A stretch of 64,000 nt of DNA from Peptoniphilus_B koenoeneniae (GCF_030812875.1 NZ_JAUSTN010000001.1:124001-188000), one strand, 5' to 3'; shown: positions 17,243 to 24,666, numbered from the stretch's first letter. The notes: generated by a model from the letters alone, not told the origin. Program-made: numbers and translations.

Positions 17243-18158
17243 CTAATTTTTTAATTCTATAGTGAACATGATAGTATTTAATATTAAATCCTTCTGAATT
17301 TAGGAGCTTTGCAATTTGCCTTGCACCCATACCTAAACTTCGATAATGTAAAATCCTTTCTTGTAAAAAATCTTCATGATTTTTTAATTTTACAATTTTT
17401 TTATACTTTTCTTTATAAATCTCAATTAATTTTTTTTCCATTAAATCTAAAATAAATTTTTCTGAATTATCAATATTATCAATAAAAATTTTTGCAAGAG
17501 GAAGACATTCATCTTGGGGACCTGGTAAATTTAAAATTGTAGAATTTTGTGTTTTATTTAAACTTATTTTTGAAAACAAATGTCCGTTATCTCCATAAAT
17601 TTCTCTAAAATTATCTTTAAATTTATTTCCAATAGCAGATTGGACGAAATCCTTACTGAACAAATTATTATACCTATGTCCGCCTCCTGTACCACCTATA
17701 AAAATAATAAAATCATAATTTTCATTTAAAACAGAATTTAAAGTATTAGAAATAACCATTTCATCATCAACTAGGGGCTGGAGTTTTTTTATTGTAGAGT
17801 CCGGAAATCTTTCTATTATAAGCTTTGAAATTTCAGGAGTATTATTGTCAGAAATGGTACCGTCTAAAATTTCATTTCCTGTAGGAATAAGCAAAAAATT
17901 ATAAGTTTTATAAAAAGTCTTACCCTTATATTTATTTAAAATTTCTTCCACTCTATTGTAGATTTCTTCAGCTTTTAATTTAAGCTCGTCTTCATCCATA
18001 TCCAACATTCTAATGATTAGTCCTTTGTCACTAACTCCTATTATTTCAAGATGTGCATTTAATTTTAAACTTAATTCACGTTTAAAATTATCAACCTTTA
18101 AATTTTTTATAAGTAAATTTGGAAAAGAAATAATATCATCCTTGATTAAATAATTCAT
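17232..18158 (-). CDS. MoaB/molybdopterin-binding-fold protein with C-terminal HTH, divergent from larBEC
   Basis: 308 aa. Residues 1-80 are an unassigned N-terminal domain. Residues about 86-235 look like a MoaB/Mog/MoeA nucleotide-cofactor fold: LLIPTGNEILDG, SDNNTPEISKLI, DFIIFIGGTGGG and LNLPGPQDE. The Asp usually found after the glycine loop of MoaB/MoeA is replaced (GGTGGGHRYNN), so catalysis may be lost. Residues about 265-303 (LGMGARQIAKLLNSEGFNIK) look like a helix-turn-helix. Starts at ATG with AAAGGGGGA upstream. The divergent position beside lar genes suggests a ligand-sensing regulator; this is inference, and an enzymatic role remains possible. Confidence 0.75.
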   Translation of the reverse strand: MNYLIKDDIISFPNLLIKNLKVDNFKRELSLKLNAHLEIIGVSDKGLIIRMLDMDEDELKLKAEEIYNRVEEILNKYKGKTFYKTYNFLLIPTGNEILDGTISDNNTPEISKLIIERFPDSTIKKLQPLVDDEMVISNTLNSVLNENYDFIIFIGGTGGGHRYNNLFSKDFVQSAIGNKFKDNFREIYGDNGHLFSKISLNKTQNSTILNLPGPQDECLPLAKIFIDNIDNSEKFILDLMEKKLIEIYKEKYKKIVKLKNHEDFLQERILHYRSLGMGARQIAKLLNSEGFNIKYYHVHYRIKKLEKK

Positions 18159-18171
18159 AAATCCCCCTTTC

Positions 18172-18209
18172 TTGTTATAAATTATACCAAATGTTATAAT
18201 TTATTATAA
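18172..18209. promoter_or_regulatory. Mirror-symmetric overlapping divergent promoters and candidate operator of the lar divergon
   Basis: Rightward: TTGTTA (18172-18177), 17 bases, TATAAT (18195-18200). Leftward on the other strand: TTATAA (18209-18204), 17 bases, TATAAT (18186-18181). The whole 38-bp block is an imperfect palindrome, with perfect 10-bp arms ATAAATTATA (18177-18186) and TATAATTTAT (18195-18204) and an inner CA/TG pair. Predicted 5' leaders are only about 7-16 bases on each side. RNA polymerase cannot occupy both promoters at once. Confidence 0.7.
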
Positions 18210-18213
18210 GGAG

Positions 18214-18972
18214 TTGATTGATATAAAAGCTGAAGAATTTTTAAAAAAAGTACAAGATGGTGAAATATCTCTTGAAGAAGGTCTTAAATATTTGCAAAAC
18301 TTACCTTATCAAGAGCTTAATTACGCCAAGCTTGATTTTCATAGAGAAGTTCGAAATGGTTTTGGTGAAGTTATTTTTTGCCAGGGAAAAGAAGATAAGC
18401 ATCTATTAGGTATTTTTGAAAATTTTGCTAATAGAGATTCAAATGTCTTAGGGACAAGGGCAAATAAACACCAATACGAACTTATAAAAGAGATTCTACC
18501 TGAAATTCAATTTTATGAAGATGCAAAAATATTGAAAATAGAAAAAAATCCAATAAAAAAGATTGGCAATGTTTTAATAGTTACGGGAGGAACTGCTGAC
18601 ATACCTTTTGCTGAAGAAGCAGCTTTTACAGCAGAATATTTTGGATCAAAAGTTAATAGATTATATGATGTTGGAATCTCAGGTCTTCATAGACTTTTAA
18701 AAAATCTTGATACATTAAGAAGCGCAAATGTAATAGTAGCAGTTGCCGGAATGGAAGGGGCTCTTCCTGGAGTTGTTGCGGGTCTGGTTGAAGTTCCTGT
18801 TATAGCTTTACCAACATCTGTTGGATATGGATCTAATTTTAAAGGCCTCTCAGCCCTTCTCACAATGCTTAATTCTTGTGCTGAAGGTATTAATGTAGTC
18901 AATATAGATAACGGATTCGGAGCAGGCTATAACGCAGCTCAAATAAATAGATTAATAGGTGATGAACGTTGA
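18214..18972 (+). CDS. larB: LarB, pyridinium-3,5-biscarboxylic acid mononucleotide synthase
   Basis: 252 aa. First step of nickel-pincer nucleotide (NPN) synthesis: carboxylation and hydrolysis of nicotinic acid adenine dinucleotide. The C-terminal half has the PurE-like fold, with IVTGGTADIPFAEEAAFTAE, YDVGISGLHRLL, VAVAGMEGALPGVVAGL and IALPTSVGYGSNFKGL. The start is unusual: TTG 18214 touches the AAGGAG site with no spacer; ATT 18217 or ATA 18223 would be better spaced. Followed by larE with a stop/start overlap. Confidence 0.95.
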   Translation: MIDIKAEEFLKKVQDGEISLEEGLKYLQNLPYQELNYAKLDFHREVRNGFGEVIFCQGKEDKHLLGIFENFANRDSNVLGTRANKHQYELIKEILPEIQFYEDAKILKIEKNPIKKIGNVLIVTGGTADIPFAEEAAFTAEYFGSKVNRLYDVGISGLHRLLKNLDTLRSANVIVAVAGMEGALPGVVAGLVEVPVIALPTSVGYGSNFKGLSALLTMLNSCAEGINVVNIDNGFGAGYNAAQINRLIGDER

Positions 18973-19775
18973 CACTTAAAGAAAAAGAAAAGCATTTAGA
19001 AGAGATTTTAAAAAAATATAAAAAAATTGTAGTTGCTTTTTCAGGTGGTGTTGATTCAAGTTTTTTACTTGCTAAAGGAATAGAAACCCTGGGAAGTCAA
19101 AATGTATTAGCTGTAAATTTAATTTCTTCCATGCAACCTAAACGTGAAGAAGATTATGCAAAACATTTTGCTGAAAAATATAAGGCTAATATTATTTATT
19201 TAAAAGCTGATGAATATTCTATTAAGGAATTTGTAGAAAATTCAAAAGATAGATGTTATTTTTGTAAACATGCCATATTTACAAAAATAATAGAAGAGGC
19301 TCAAAAAAAAGACTTTAATATTATATGCGACGGAACAAATTATGATGATTTAGATGATTATAGACCGGGACTTCGTGCCTTAAAAGAATTAGATGTAAAA
19401 AGTCCTTTAAAAGAAGCTGAACTTACTAAAAATGACATTAGGGAGCTTTCTAAAGAAATGAACATAGAAACTTGGAAAAAACCATCAGCTGCTTGTTTGG
19501 CTTCAAGAGTTCCATATGGAACGAAAATAAGTCTTGAAATAATGAAAAAAGTTGAATTGTCAGAGGAATTTTTAAGGCAACTTGGATTTATCAATCATAG
19601 AGTTCGATATCACGGAAATATTGCAAGAATTGAGATAAATTTAGAGCAAATAAATTTGCTTTTAGAAAATAGAGAAAAAATTATTAAAAAGTTTAAAGAG
19701 ATAGGATTTTTATATGTAACAATGGATTTAAGCGGTTATACAATGGGCTCACAAAATTTGGCCATAGGAGGATAA
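18969..19775 (+). CDS. larE: LarE, ATP-dependent sulfur insertase for nickel-pincer cofactor
   Basis: 268 aa PP-loop enzyme; the ATP loop is VVAFSGGVDSSFLLAKG (21-37). LarE adenylates the LarB product and converts its carboxylates to thiocarboxylates. Three cysteines are placed at 96 and 99 (DRCYFCKHAIF) and 176 (SAACLASRVPYG). Sacrificial-type LarE uses only the latter, while the three-cysteine pattern fits the [4Fe-4S]-bearing type. TTG start overlaps the larB stop, with AGGTGATGAACG upstream. Confidence 0.95.
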   Translation: MTLKEKEKHLEEILKKYKKIVVAFSGGVDSSFLLAKGIETLGSQNVLAVNLISSMQPKREEDYAKHFAEKYKANIIYLKADEYSIKEFVENSKDRCYFCKHAIFTKIIEEAQKKDFNIICDGTNYDDLDDYRPGLRALKELDVKSPLKEAELTKNDIRELSKEMNIETWKKPSAACLASRVPYGTKISLEIMKKVELSEEFLRQLGFINHRVRYHGNIARIEINLEQINLLLENREKIIKKFKEIGFLYVTMDLSGYTMGSQNLAIGG

Positions 19776-19776
19776 T

Positions 19777-21042
19777 ATGGATTTATATCTTGAATGTTTT
19801 TCAGGAATTAGCGGAAATATGTTTATAGGAGCTATGATAGACATAGGAGTTCCTTTTGATTATTTAAAAAAAGAATTAAATAAATTAAACTTAGGAGAAT
19901 ATGACCTAATATGCGAAAGAAGAATAAAAAATGGCATTGATGCAAACTATTTTAATGTAATTTTACCTGAAGAAAAATCTGACCATCATCACGAACATGA
20001 CCACGACCACGAAAATGAGCATCATAATGAACATATTCATGATCATAATCACGACCAAGACCACAATCACGAACATAACCACCATGATCACGATCATCAT
20101 GGTTTTCATAGAAATCTTTCTCAAATTACAGAAATTATAGATAATTCAAGCCTTAGCAGTTTTGTAAAAGAAAAAGCAAAAGAAATATTTTTACACATTG
20201 CAAAAGCAGAAGCTAAAATTCATGGTAAAGGCATAAATGAAGTCCACTTCCATGAAGTTGGGGCAATTGATTCCATAATTGATGCTTGTGGAGCAGCTTT
20301 GTGTATAGAATATTTAAAAATAGAAAAAATTTATGCTGGAACAGTTTATACAGGAAATGGATTTGTAAATATAGCCCACGGTAAATTTCCTGTGCCGGTT
20401 CCTGCTACTCTTGAGATACTTTCCAACACAAACCTCACTACAGCTAAGAGCAGCGTCATAGGAGAGCTTGTAACTCCAACAGGTGCTGCAATATTAAAAA
20501 CTTTTTCTGAGCCATTTAAGGGCAATTTGAAGACTTTTAAAACAGGATATGGTTCAGGAAGCAAAGATTTTGAAATTCCTAATGTATTAAGAGCCTCATT
20601 AATAGAAATTTCAGAAAATGAAAAGAATATTTCGTGTAAAAAAATAATTGAAACAAATATTGATGATTCTACAGGAGAGGAACTTGGTTTTGCAAGTGAG
20701 AAATTATTTGAAATAGGTGCTTTGGATGTTTGGTATTCACCAATATATATGAAAAAAAATAGACCAGCATATAAACTTTCTTGTTTAGTTGATCCAGAAT
20801 TAGTTGAAAAAGCTGCTTATATAATTTTAAAATACACAAGTTCTATAGGTGTAAGAATTTTAGAAGCTCAAAGAATTGAAATGAAAAGAGATTTTTCAAA
20901 AATTGCAGTTAAAGATGGAGAAATTACAGTAAAACATTTATCCTATAAAGATATAAGTAAAAAAAGTTTTGAATATGAAGATTTAAAGAAAATTTCAATA
21001 AAAACAGGAAAATCTATACGAAAAATTAAAGAAGAAATATAA
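19777..21042 (+). CDS. larC: LarC, nickel insertion protein, with His-rich segment
   Basis: 421 aa CTP-dependent nickel cyclometallase that inserts Ni into the pincer nucleotide. N-terminal LECFSGISGNMFIGAMIDIG, then a histidine-rich stretch (21 His among residues 70-111, His/Asp/Glu/Asn alternation), then the LarC core with VHFHEVGAIDSIIDACG, PVPVPATLEIL and ELVTPTGAAIL. The LarC1 and LarC2 parts are continuous in one frame, so no programmed frameshift is needed. GGAGGATAAT precedes the ATG. Confidence 0.95.
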   Translation: MDLYLECFSGISGNMFIGAMIDIGVPFDYLKKELNKLNLGEYDLICERRIKNGIDANYFNVILPEEKSDHHHEHDHDHENEHHNEHIHDHNHDQDHNHEHNHHDHDHHGFHRNLSQITEIIDNSSLSSFVKEKAKEIFLHIAKAEAKIHGKGINEVHFHEVGAIDSIIDACGAALCIEYLKIEKIYAGTVYTGNGFVNIAHGKFPVPVPATLEILSNTNLTTAKSSVIGELVTPTGAAILKTFSEPFKGNLKTFKTGYGSGSKDFEIPNVLRASLIEISENEKNISCKKIIETNIDDSTGEELGFASEKLFEIGALDVWYSPIYMKKNRPAYKLSCLVDPELVEKAAYIILKYTSSIGVRILEAQRIEMKRDFSKIAVKDGEITVKHLSYKDISKKSFEYEDLKKISIKTGKSIRKIKEEI

Positions 21043-21070
21043 AAAAAGACCTCACATGGGGTCTTTTTTT
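21041..21070. terminator. Bidirectional terminator between larC and lexA
   Basis: AAAAAAAGACCTC and GGGGTCTTTTTTT form a stem around ACAT, with homopolymer A and T flanks usable in both directions. Confidence 0.85.
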
Positions 21071-21080
21071 AATGGACATT

Positions 21081-21698
21081 TTAAAATCTTCTATATAAAC
21101 CAACTATTAAGCCAAGTATTTGTAATTCTCTTGTGTAAATAGGACTCATTGTATCATTTTCCGGCTGAAGCCTATATCTATCTTCCTCTTTGTAAAAAGT
21201 TTTTATAGTAGCCTCATCTCCAAGTAAAGCTAAAACCATATCTCCGTTATTGGCATAACTCCTCTTTTCTATAATTACATAATCTCCATCAAGAATTCCT
21301 GCATTTATCATACTTTCTCCACGAACTTTTAAAATAAATAAATCTCTGTCCTTAGCAAAATCAATAGGCAGGGGATAGGTATCTTCTATATTTTCAAAAG
21401 CTAAAATAGGGGCTCCTGCAGTAACAGTTCCTACAATGGGAATATCAACGGTTTTTTTCTTTTGTAAAAATAGGTCTGATGATGAATCTAATATTTCTAT
21501 AGCTCTTGGTTTTGTAGGATCTCTTCTTATGTAGCCTAAAAGTTCCAATTTTTCAAGACTTGAATGAACAGTAGACGTACTTTTAATAGAACACCCTTGG
21601 CAAATTTCTCTAACAGTTGGGGGATAGCCTTTGCTTTCTAAAATTTTTTTAATAAACAAGAGTATGTTTACTTGTCGTTGGTTTAAATCTTCGTACAT
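21081..21698 (-). CDS. lexA: SOS repressor LexA
   Basis: 205 aa. Winged-helix DNA-binding domain 1-70 (GYPPTVREIC, STVHSSLEKLELLGYI), autocleavage site Ala94-Gly95 in GTVTAGAP, catalytic Ser129 in RGESMINAG and Lys166 in DEATIKTFY. RecA-triggered self-cleavage relieves repression. It faces the yneA-like gene over a region full of LexA-like boxes, two of them on its own promoter, so it should be autoregulated. Confidence 0.97.
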   Translation of the reverse strand: MYEDLNQRQVNILLFIKKILESKGYPPTVREICQGCSIKSTSTVHSSLEKLELLGYIRRDPTKPRAIEILDSSSDLFLQKKKTVDIPIVGTVTAGAPILAFENIEDTYPLPIDFAKDRDLFILKVRGESMINAGILDGDYVIIEKRSYANNGDMVLALLGDEATIKTFYKEEDRYRLQPENDTMSPIYTRELQILGLIVGLYRRF

Positions 21699-21724
21699 AA
21701 ATGTCCTCCTTAATAATTTACTTT

Positions 21725-21763
21725 ATTATAACAAAAAAAAACATATATTTCAAACATGTGTTT
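21725..21763 (-). promoter_or_regulatory. lexA promoter with two LexA-like boxes
   Basis: On the minus strand: TTGAAA (21753-21748), a 17-base spacer and TATAAT (21730-21725). Two box-like palindromes, AAACATGTGTTT (21752-21763) and AAACATATATTT (21739-21750), 13 bases apart, cover the -35 and spacer. Confidence 0.75.
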
Positions 21764-21771
21764 ATTTTTTC

Positions 21772-21800
21772 TTGACAAAGAACATATTTTCGTTTATCAT
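21772..21800 (+). promoter_or_regulatory. yneA promoter with internal LexA-like box
   Basis: TTGACA (21772-21777), 17-base spacer, TATCAT (21795-21800). The spacer contains GAACATATTTTC (21780-21791), close to the Gram-positive LexA consensus GAACNNNNGTTC. Confidence 0.75.
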
Positions 21801-21807
21801 TAATTCA

Positions 21808-21858
21808 GAACAATTGTTCAGAACATGTATTCAAAACATATATTCTAAACAAACATTC
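21808..21858 (+). promoter_or_regulatory. Tandem array of four LexA-like boxes, exact 13-bp period
   Basis: GAACAATTGTTC (21808, perfect consensus), GAACATGTATTC (21821), AAACATATATTC (21834) and AAACAAACATTC (21847) start exactly 13 bases apart. They extend from the predicted yneA transcription start into its leader and fade in match quality rightward. Confidence 0.7.
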
Positions 21859-21885
21859 TTATTTATAAAATTTTGAGGTGTTAAA

Positions 21886-22197
21886 ATGAAAACGAATAAA
21901 AAAATAAAATTGAAAAAAAGAATTTATATTAAGAAATTTAGAGTAATATTTTTCTTATTTTTAGCATTTTTCTTTACAAGTGGACTTAAATTATATAAGA
22001 CACCAATTCAAGATCAAACAATAAAATATGAAATATATACAGTAAAAGAAAATGATACTTTATGGAAGATTGCATCAATTTATATTGGAGATGATTGTGA
22101 CAAAAGAAATTATATAGATAAGGTTGAAGAAATAAATAATTTAGGAAATAATATTCATCCTGGACAAGAATTAAAAATGCCAGTTATAATAAAATAA
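21886..22197 (+). CDS. yneA: YneA-like SOS cell-division inhibitor (membrane anchor plus LysM)
   Basis: 103 aa: basic N-terminus, one membrane span (about residues 22-36, VIFFLFLAFFFTSGL), a short linker and an extracellular LysM domain (YTVKENDTLWKIASIYI...INNLGNNIHPGQELKMP). Size, layout and position opposite lexA match Bacillus YneA, which blocks division during the SOS response. Symbol assigned by architecture and synteny; sequence identity was not computed. GAGGTG precedes the ATG. Regulated by the LexA-like boxes upstream. Confidence 0.85.
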   Translation: MKTNKKIKLKKRIYIKKFRVIFFLFLAFFFTSGLKLYKTPIQDQTIKYEIYTVKENDTLWKIASIYIGDDCDKRNYIDKVEEINNLGNNIHPGQELKMPVIIK

Positions 22198-22206
22198 AAT
22201 CAAAAA

Positions 22207-22257
22207 AACAGCTACAGATCAATTGTTAGTTAATTGTTGGCTGTATTGTTAGCTGTT
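22207..22257 (+). other. Structured element downstream of yneA
   Basis: AACAGCTA (22207-22214) and TAGCTGTT (22250-22257) form an outer stem; TACAG/CTGTA and CAATT/AATTG pairs lie inside, along with repeated ATTGTTRG strings. It could be part of the yneA 3' end or a small RNA; no known family was recognised. Confidence 0.4.
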
Positions 22258-22282
22258 ATTAAAAACAATAAATCCTATATCG

Positions 22283-22325
22283 TACTTCACAAAATTATTA
22301 TTTTGTGAAGTATTTTATTTTTTTA
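22283..22325 (+). terminator. Intrinsic terminator after yneA
   Basis: TACTTCACAAAA and TTTTGTGAAGTA form a perfect 12-bp stem around TTATTA, followed by a T-rich stretch. Confidence 0.85.
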
Positions 22326-22351
22326 AATCCCTCTATTCTTCTAAGGCTTTG

Positions 22352-22360
22352 TGATATAAT
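22352..22360 (+). promoter_or_regulatory. Extended -10 promoter for the amino acid permease
   Basis: TGATATAAT: an extended -10 (TGn plus TATAAT), 36 bases before the ATG. The -35 is weak. Confidence 0.6.
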
Positions 22361-22395
22361 TATTTTAAATTATTTTGGAGGATTTATTATTCATT

Positions 22396-23730
22396 ATGGA
22401 AAAAAATAGAAAAGTATATGGATTTTCTACAGCCGTTGCCATGGTTGTAGGTATTGTTGTAGGATCTGGCATATTTTTTAAAGCGGACAATATTTTATTG
22501 GCAACTGGCGGAAATATAAAAACTGGAATTTTAGTACTATGCATTGGAGCTTTGGGAATTATTTTTGGTTCATTAACTTTAAGTGAACTTGCAATACGTA
22601 CAAATTCAAGTGGAGGTTTTGTAAGCTATTTTGAGAAATATATAAGTAAAAAATTTGGATCAGGCTTCGGATTTTTTCAAACTTTCATATACTTACCTTC
22701 AGTTACTGCAGTTCTTGCTTATGCAACTGTCATGTTTGCGTGCATTACTTTTGAGGTTAATTTAAGTTATGAGGTTAAAATATTTTTAGGATTTATTTTA
22801 TTAATACTAATAACTCTCCTTAATACTTACAATAGAAAATTAGGCGGTAATATACAATTTATTTCAACTATTATAAAATTGATTCCTATTTTTGCTATTG
22901 CTATTTACGGTTTATTTTATAAGGGTGATTATCCCCAAGTACCAAGCCAATATACTCTTATAAGTCCTAAGAATATAGGCTATAAATGGATTGCAAGTTT
23001 AGCTCCTATCGCCTTTTCTTTTGACGGATGGCCTATAGTTACAGCTATAGTTCCAGAGCTTAAAAATCCAAAAAGGACAATGCCCTTAGTATTAATATTA
23101 TCTCCCATACTTATTTTATTATCTTATCTATTATATTTTTTAGGAATTATAAATATTTTAGGACCAACTTACATTATGAGTCTACAAGATGATTCAGTCT
23201 ATACGGCTTTTAATATTATGCTTGGACCAATAGGAGCAAAATTTTTAATACTTTTAGTAACAATAGCTATATTTGGTGTAATAAATGGTGTAATTTTAGG
23301 TGGAATAAGAATGCCTCAAGCTTTAGCGGAAAAAGGAATTGCTTTTGATGAAAGTGTGTCAAAGATTGACGAAAAGCTTCAAGTTTCTAAAAAAAGTGCT
23401 TTAATATACTTTTTAATTTCTACTTTTTGGCTTATAGCTTACTATATAACTTCAAAATTTCAACTCTTAGGTGGAAGTGATGTTTCCGAAATTGCCATTG
23501 TATTTTCTTATGTAACCTATATTGTTTTATATTTAAAAGTTATGAAACTTTATAAAGACGGCGAAATAAAAAGTTCTTTTAAAGGCATAATTGCACCTAT
23601 TTTTGCTATAATAGGTTCTTTAATTATTTTAATAGGAGGAATTGTAGCAAGTCCTTTCTATGTTATTTTATACATTTTTATATCCATCTTTATATTCTAT
23701 TTAGGCTATAGGAAAATTAAAGATGAATGA
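22396..23730 (+). CDS. APC-family amino acid permease
   Basis: 444 aa with about 12 hydrophobic segments. The N-terminal AVAMVVGIVVGSGIFF is the APC substrate-binding first helix, and FSFDGWPIVTAIVPELKNPKRTMP is the helix 6 and following loop of the LAT/SteT-like branch. It likely imports or exchanges neutral amino acids; the substrate is not readable. ATG 22396 is preferred although GGAGG is 14 bases upstream; TTG 22375 lies before that site. Its end overlaps the next transporter by 8 bases. Confidence 0.9.
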   Translation: MEKNRKVYGFSTAVAMVVGIVVGSGIFFKADNILLATGGNIKTGILVLCIGALGIIFGSLTLSELAIRTNSSGGFVSYFEKYISKKFGSGFGFFQTFIYLPSVTAVLAYATVMFACITFEVNLSYEVKIFLGFILLILITLLNTYNRKLGGNIQFISTIIKLIPIFAIAIYGLFYKGDYPQVPSQYTLISPKNIGYKWIASLAPIAFSFDGWPIVTAIVPELKNPKRTMPLVLILSPILILLSYLLYFLGIINILGPTYIMSLQDDSVYTAFNIMLGPIGAKFLILLVTIAIFGVINGVILGGIRMPQALAEKGIAFDESVSKIDEKLQVSKKSALIYFLISTFWLIAYYITSKFQLLGGSDVSEIAIVFSYVTYIVLYLKVMKLYKDGEIKSSFKGIIAPIFAIIGSLIILIGGIVASPFYVILYIFISIFIFYLGYRKIKDE

Positions 23731-24634
23731 AGTTTTAAATAAGTGTTTAATATTAATGCTCACAATTTTTACCGGATATTCTATAAAAAGATTTAAAATT
23801 TATAGTCCTGAAACAAATGCCGGTATAAACGATCTTTGTTTTTCACTTTTGTTCCCTCTTACTATTTTGATGAGCTTTTATCAAAAGGACATGAATATAG
23901 TAAGTATATCTTTTATATTATTTACAATTTTTTTATTTGCAATTAATTTATTTTATAGTATTTTTCTTGCAAATATTTTAGTAAAAGAAAATATAGGAAT
24001 GTGGATTGTAAGTGCTAATGCTATTTTTAGAGGTAATTTTATAATAATGGGCATACCTATTATTTCTTCCTTAGTTGGAGAAAAAGGTTTGGTCTTAACA
24101 GGAATAGCGATAGGCCTTTCTCAAATATTTTATAATTTTGCATCGGTTCTATTTTATTCAAAATTAGATAACACAAAAATAAGTTTAAAAAAAATAATAA
24201 GCAATATTTTTAAAAATAATATGATGCTTGGAGGAATTTTAGGAGTTTTTCTTATGATATTTAAGATAAACTTAGGCATATTTGCAGACTTATTTAGAAA
24301 TGTAGGCAGTATATCCTCTTCCCTTGCCCTTATGTGTATGGGATATAATTTAGGCTTTATAGATATTAAAAAATATTTAAAATCTGCTTTGATAATCTCT
24401 TTTTTTAAGTTAGTTCTATTCCCTACTATTGTTCTTGTACTTCTTAAATTTTTTAAATTTCCCTTGGAAGAATCAATAGTTTCTTTAGTTCTTTTTGGAG
24501 CTCCTGTTGCAGTTAACACTTTTACTTATGCTAAAAGATATAACACTCAGGTGCAATTAGCAGAATATTATATAATTATAAGTACTCTACTTTTTATATT
24601 TACAATTCAATTATTTTTAAGATTTGTAATTTAA
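23723..24634 (+). CDS. AEC (auxin efflux carrier)-family transporter
   Basis: 303 aa integral membrane protein with about 10 hydrophobic spans in two repeated halves. Characteristic segments: NDLCFSLLFPLTILMSF in the first half, FRGNFIIMGIPIISSLVG in the middle and FGAPVAVNTFTYAKRY near the end. Family members carry malate, other carboxylates or amino acids. Co-transcribed with the APC permease, so the two may handle one substrate pair, but this is only inferred. Confidence 0.85.
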   Translation: MNEVLNKCLILMLTIFTGYSIKRFKIYSPETNAGINDLCFSLLFPLTILMSFYQKDMNIVSISFILFTIFLFAINLFYSIFLANILVKENIGMWIVSANAIFRGNFIIMGIPIISSLVGEKGLVLTGIAIGLSQIFYNFASVLFYSKLDNTKISLKKIISNIFKNNMMLGGILGVFLMIFKINLGIFADLFRNVGSISSSLALMCMGYNLGFIDIKKYLKSALIISFFKLVLFPTIVLVLLKFFKFPLEESIVSLVLFGAPVAVNTFTYAKRYNTQVQLAEYYIIISTLLFIFTIQLFLRFVI

Positions 24635-24645
24635 AAAATAATAAA

Positions 24646-24665
24646 TTTGTCAATATTTGTCAATA
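24646..24665. repeat. Tandem 10-bp direct repeat
   Basis: TTTGTCAATA occurs twice head-to-tail, immediately before a terminator hairpin. Confidence 0.7.
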
Positions 24666-24666
24666 T

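Noticed and set aside
19976..20106. Repetitive CAT/CAC/GAC-rich DNA in larC as a possible repeat element
   Set aside because: It is in frame and encodes the His/Asp-rich metal-binding segment of LarC.
19777..21042. Programmed frameshift in larC as in L. plantarum
   Set aside because: A single uninterrupted frame covers both LarC parts.
21739..21858. Short repeated units that could suggest a CRISPR-like array
   Set aside because: The 13-bp units have no spacers and match LexA-type operators between lexA and yneA.
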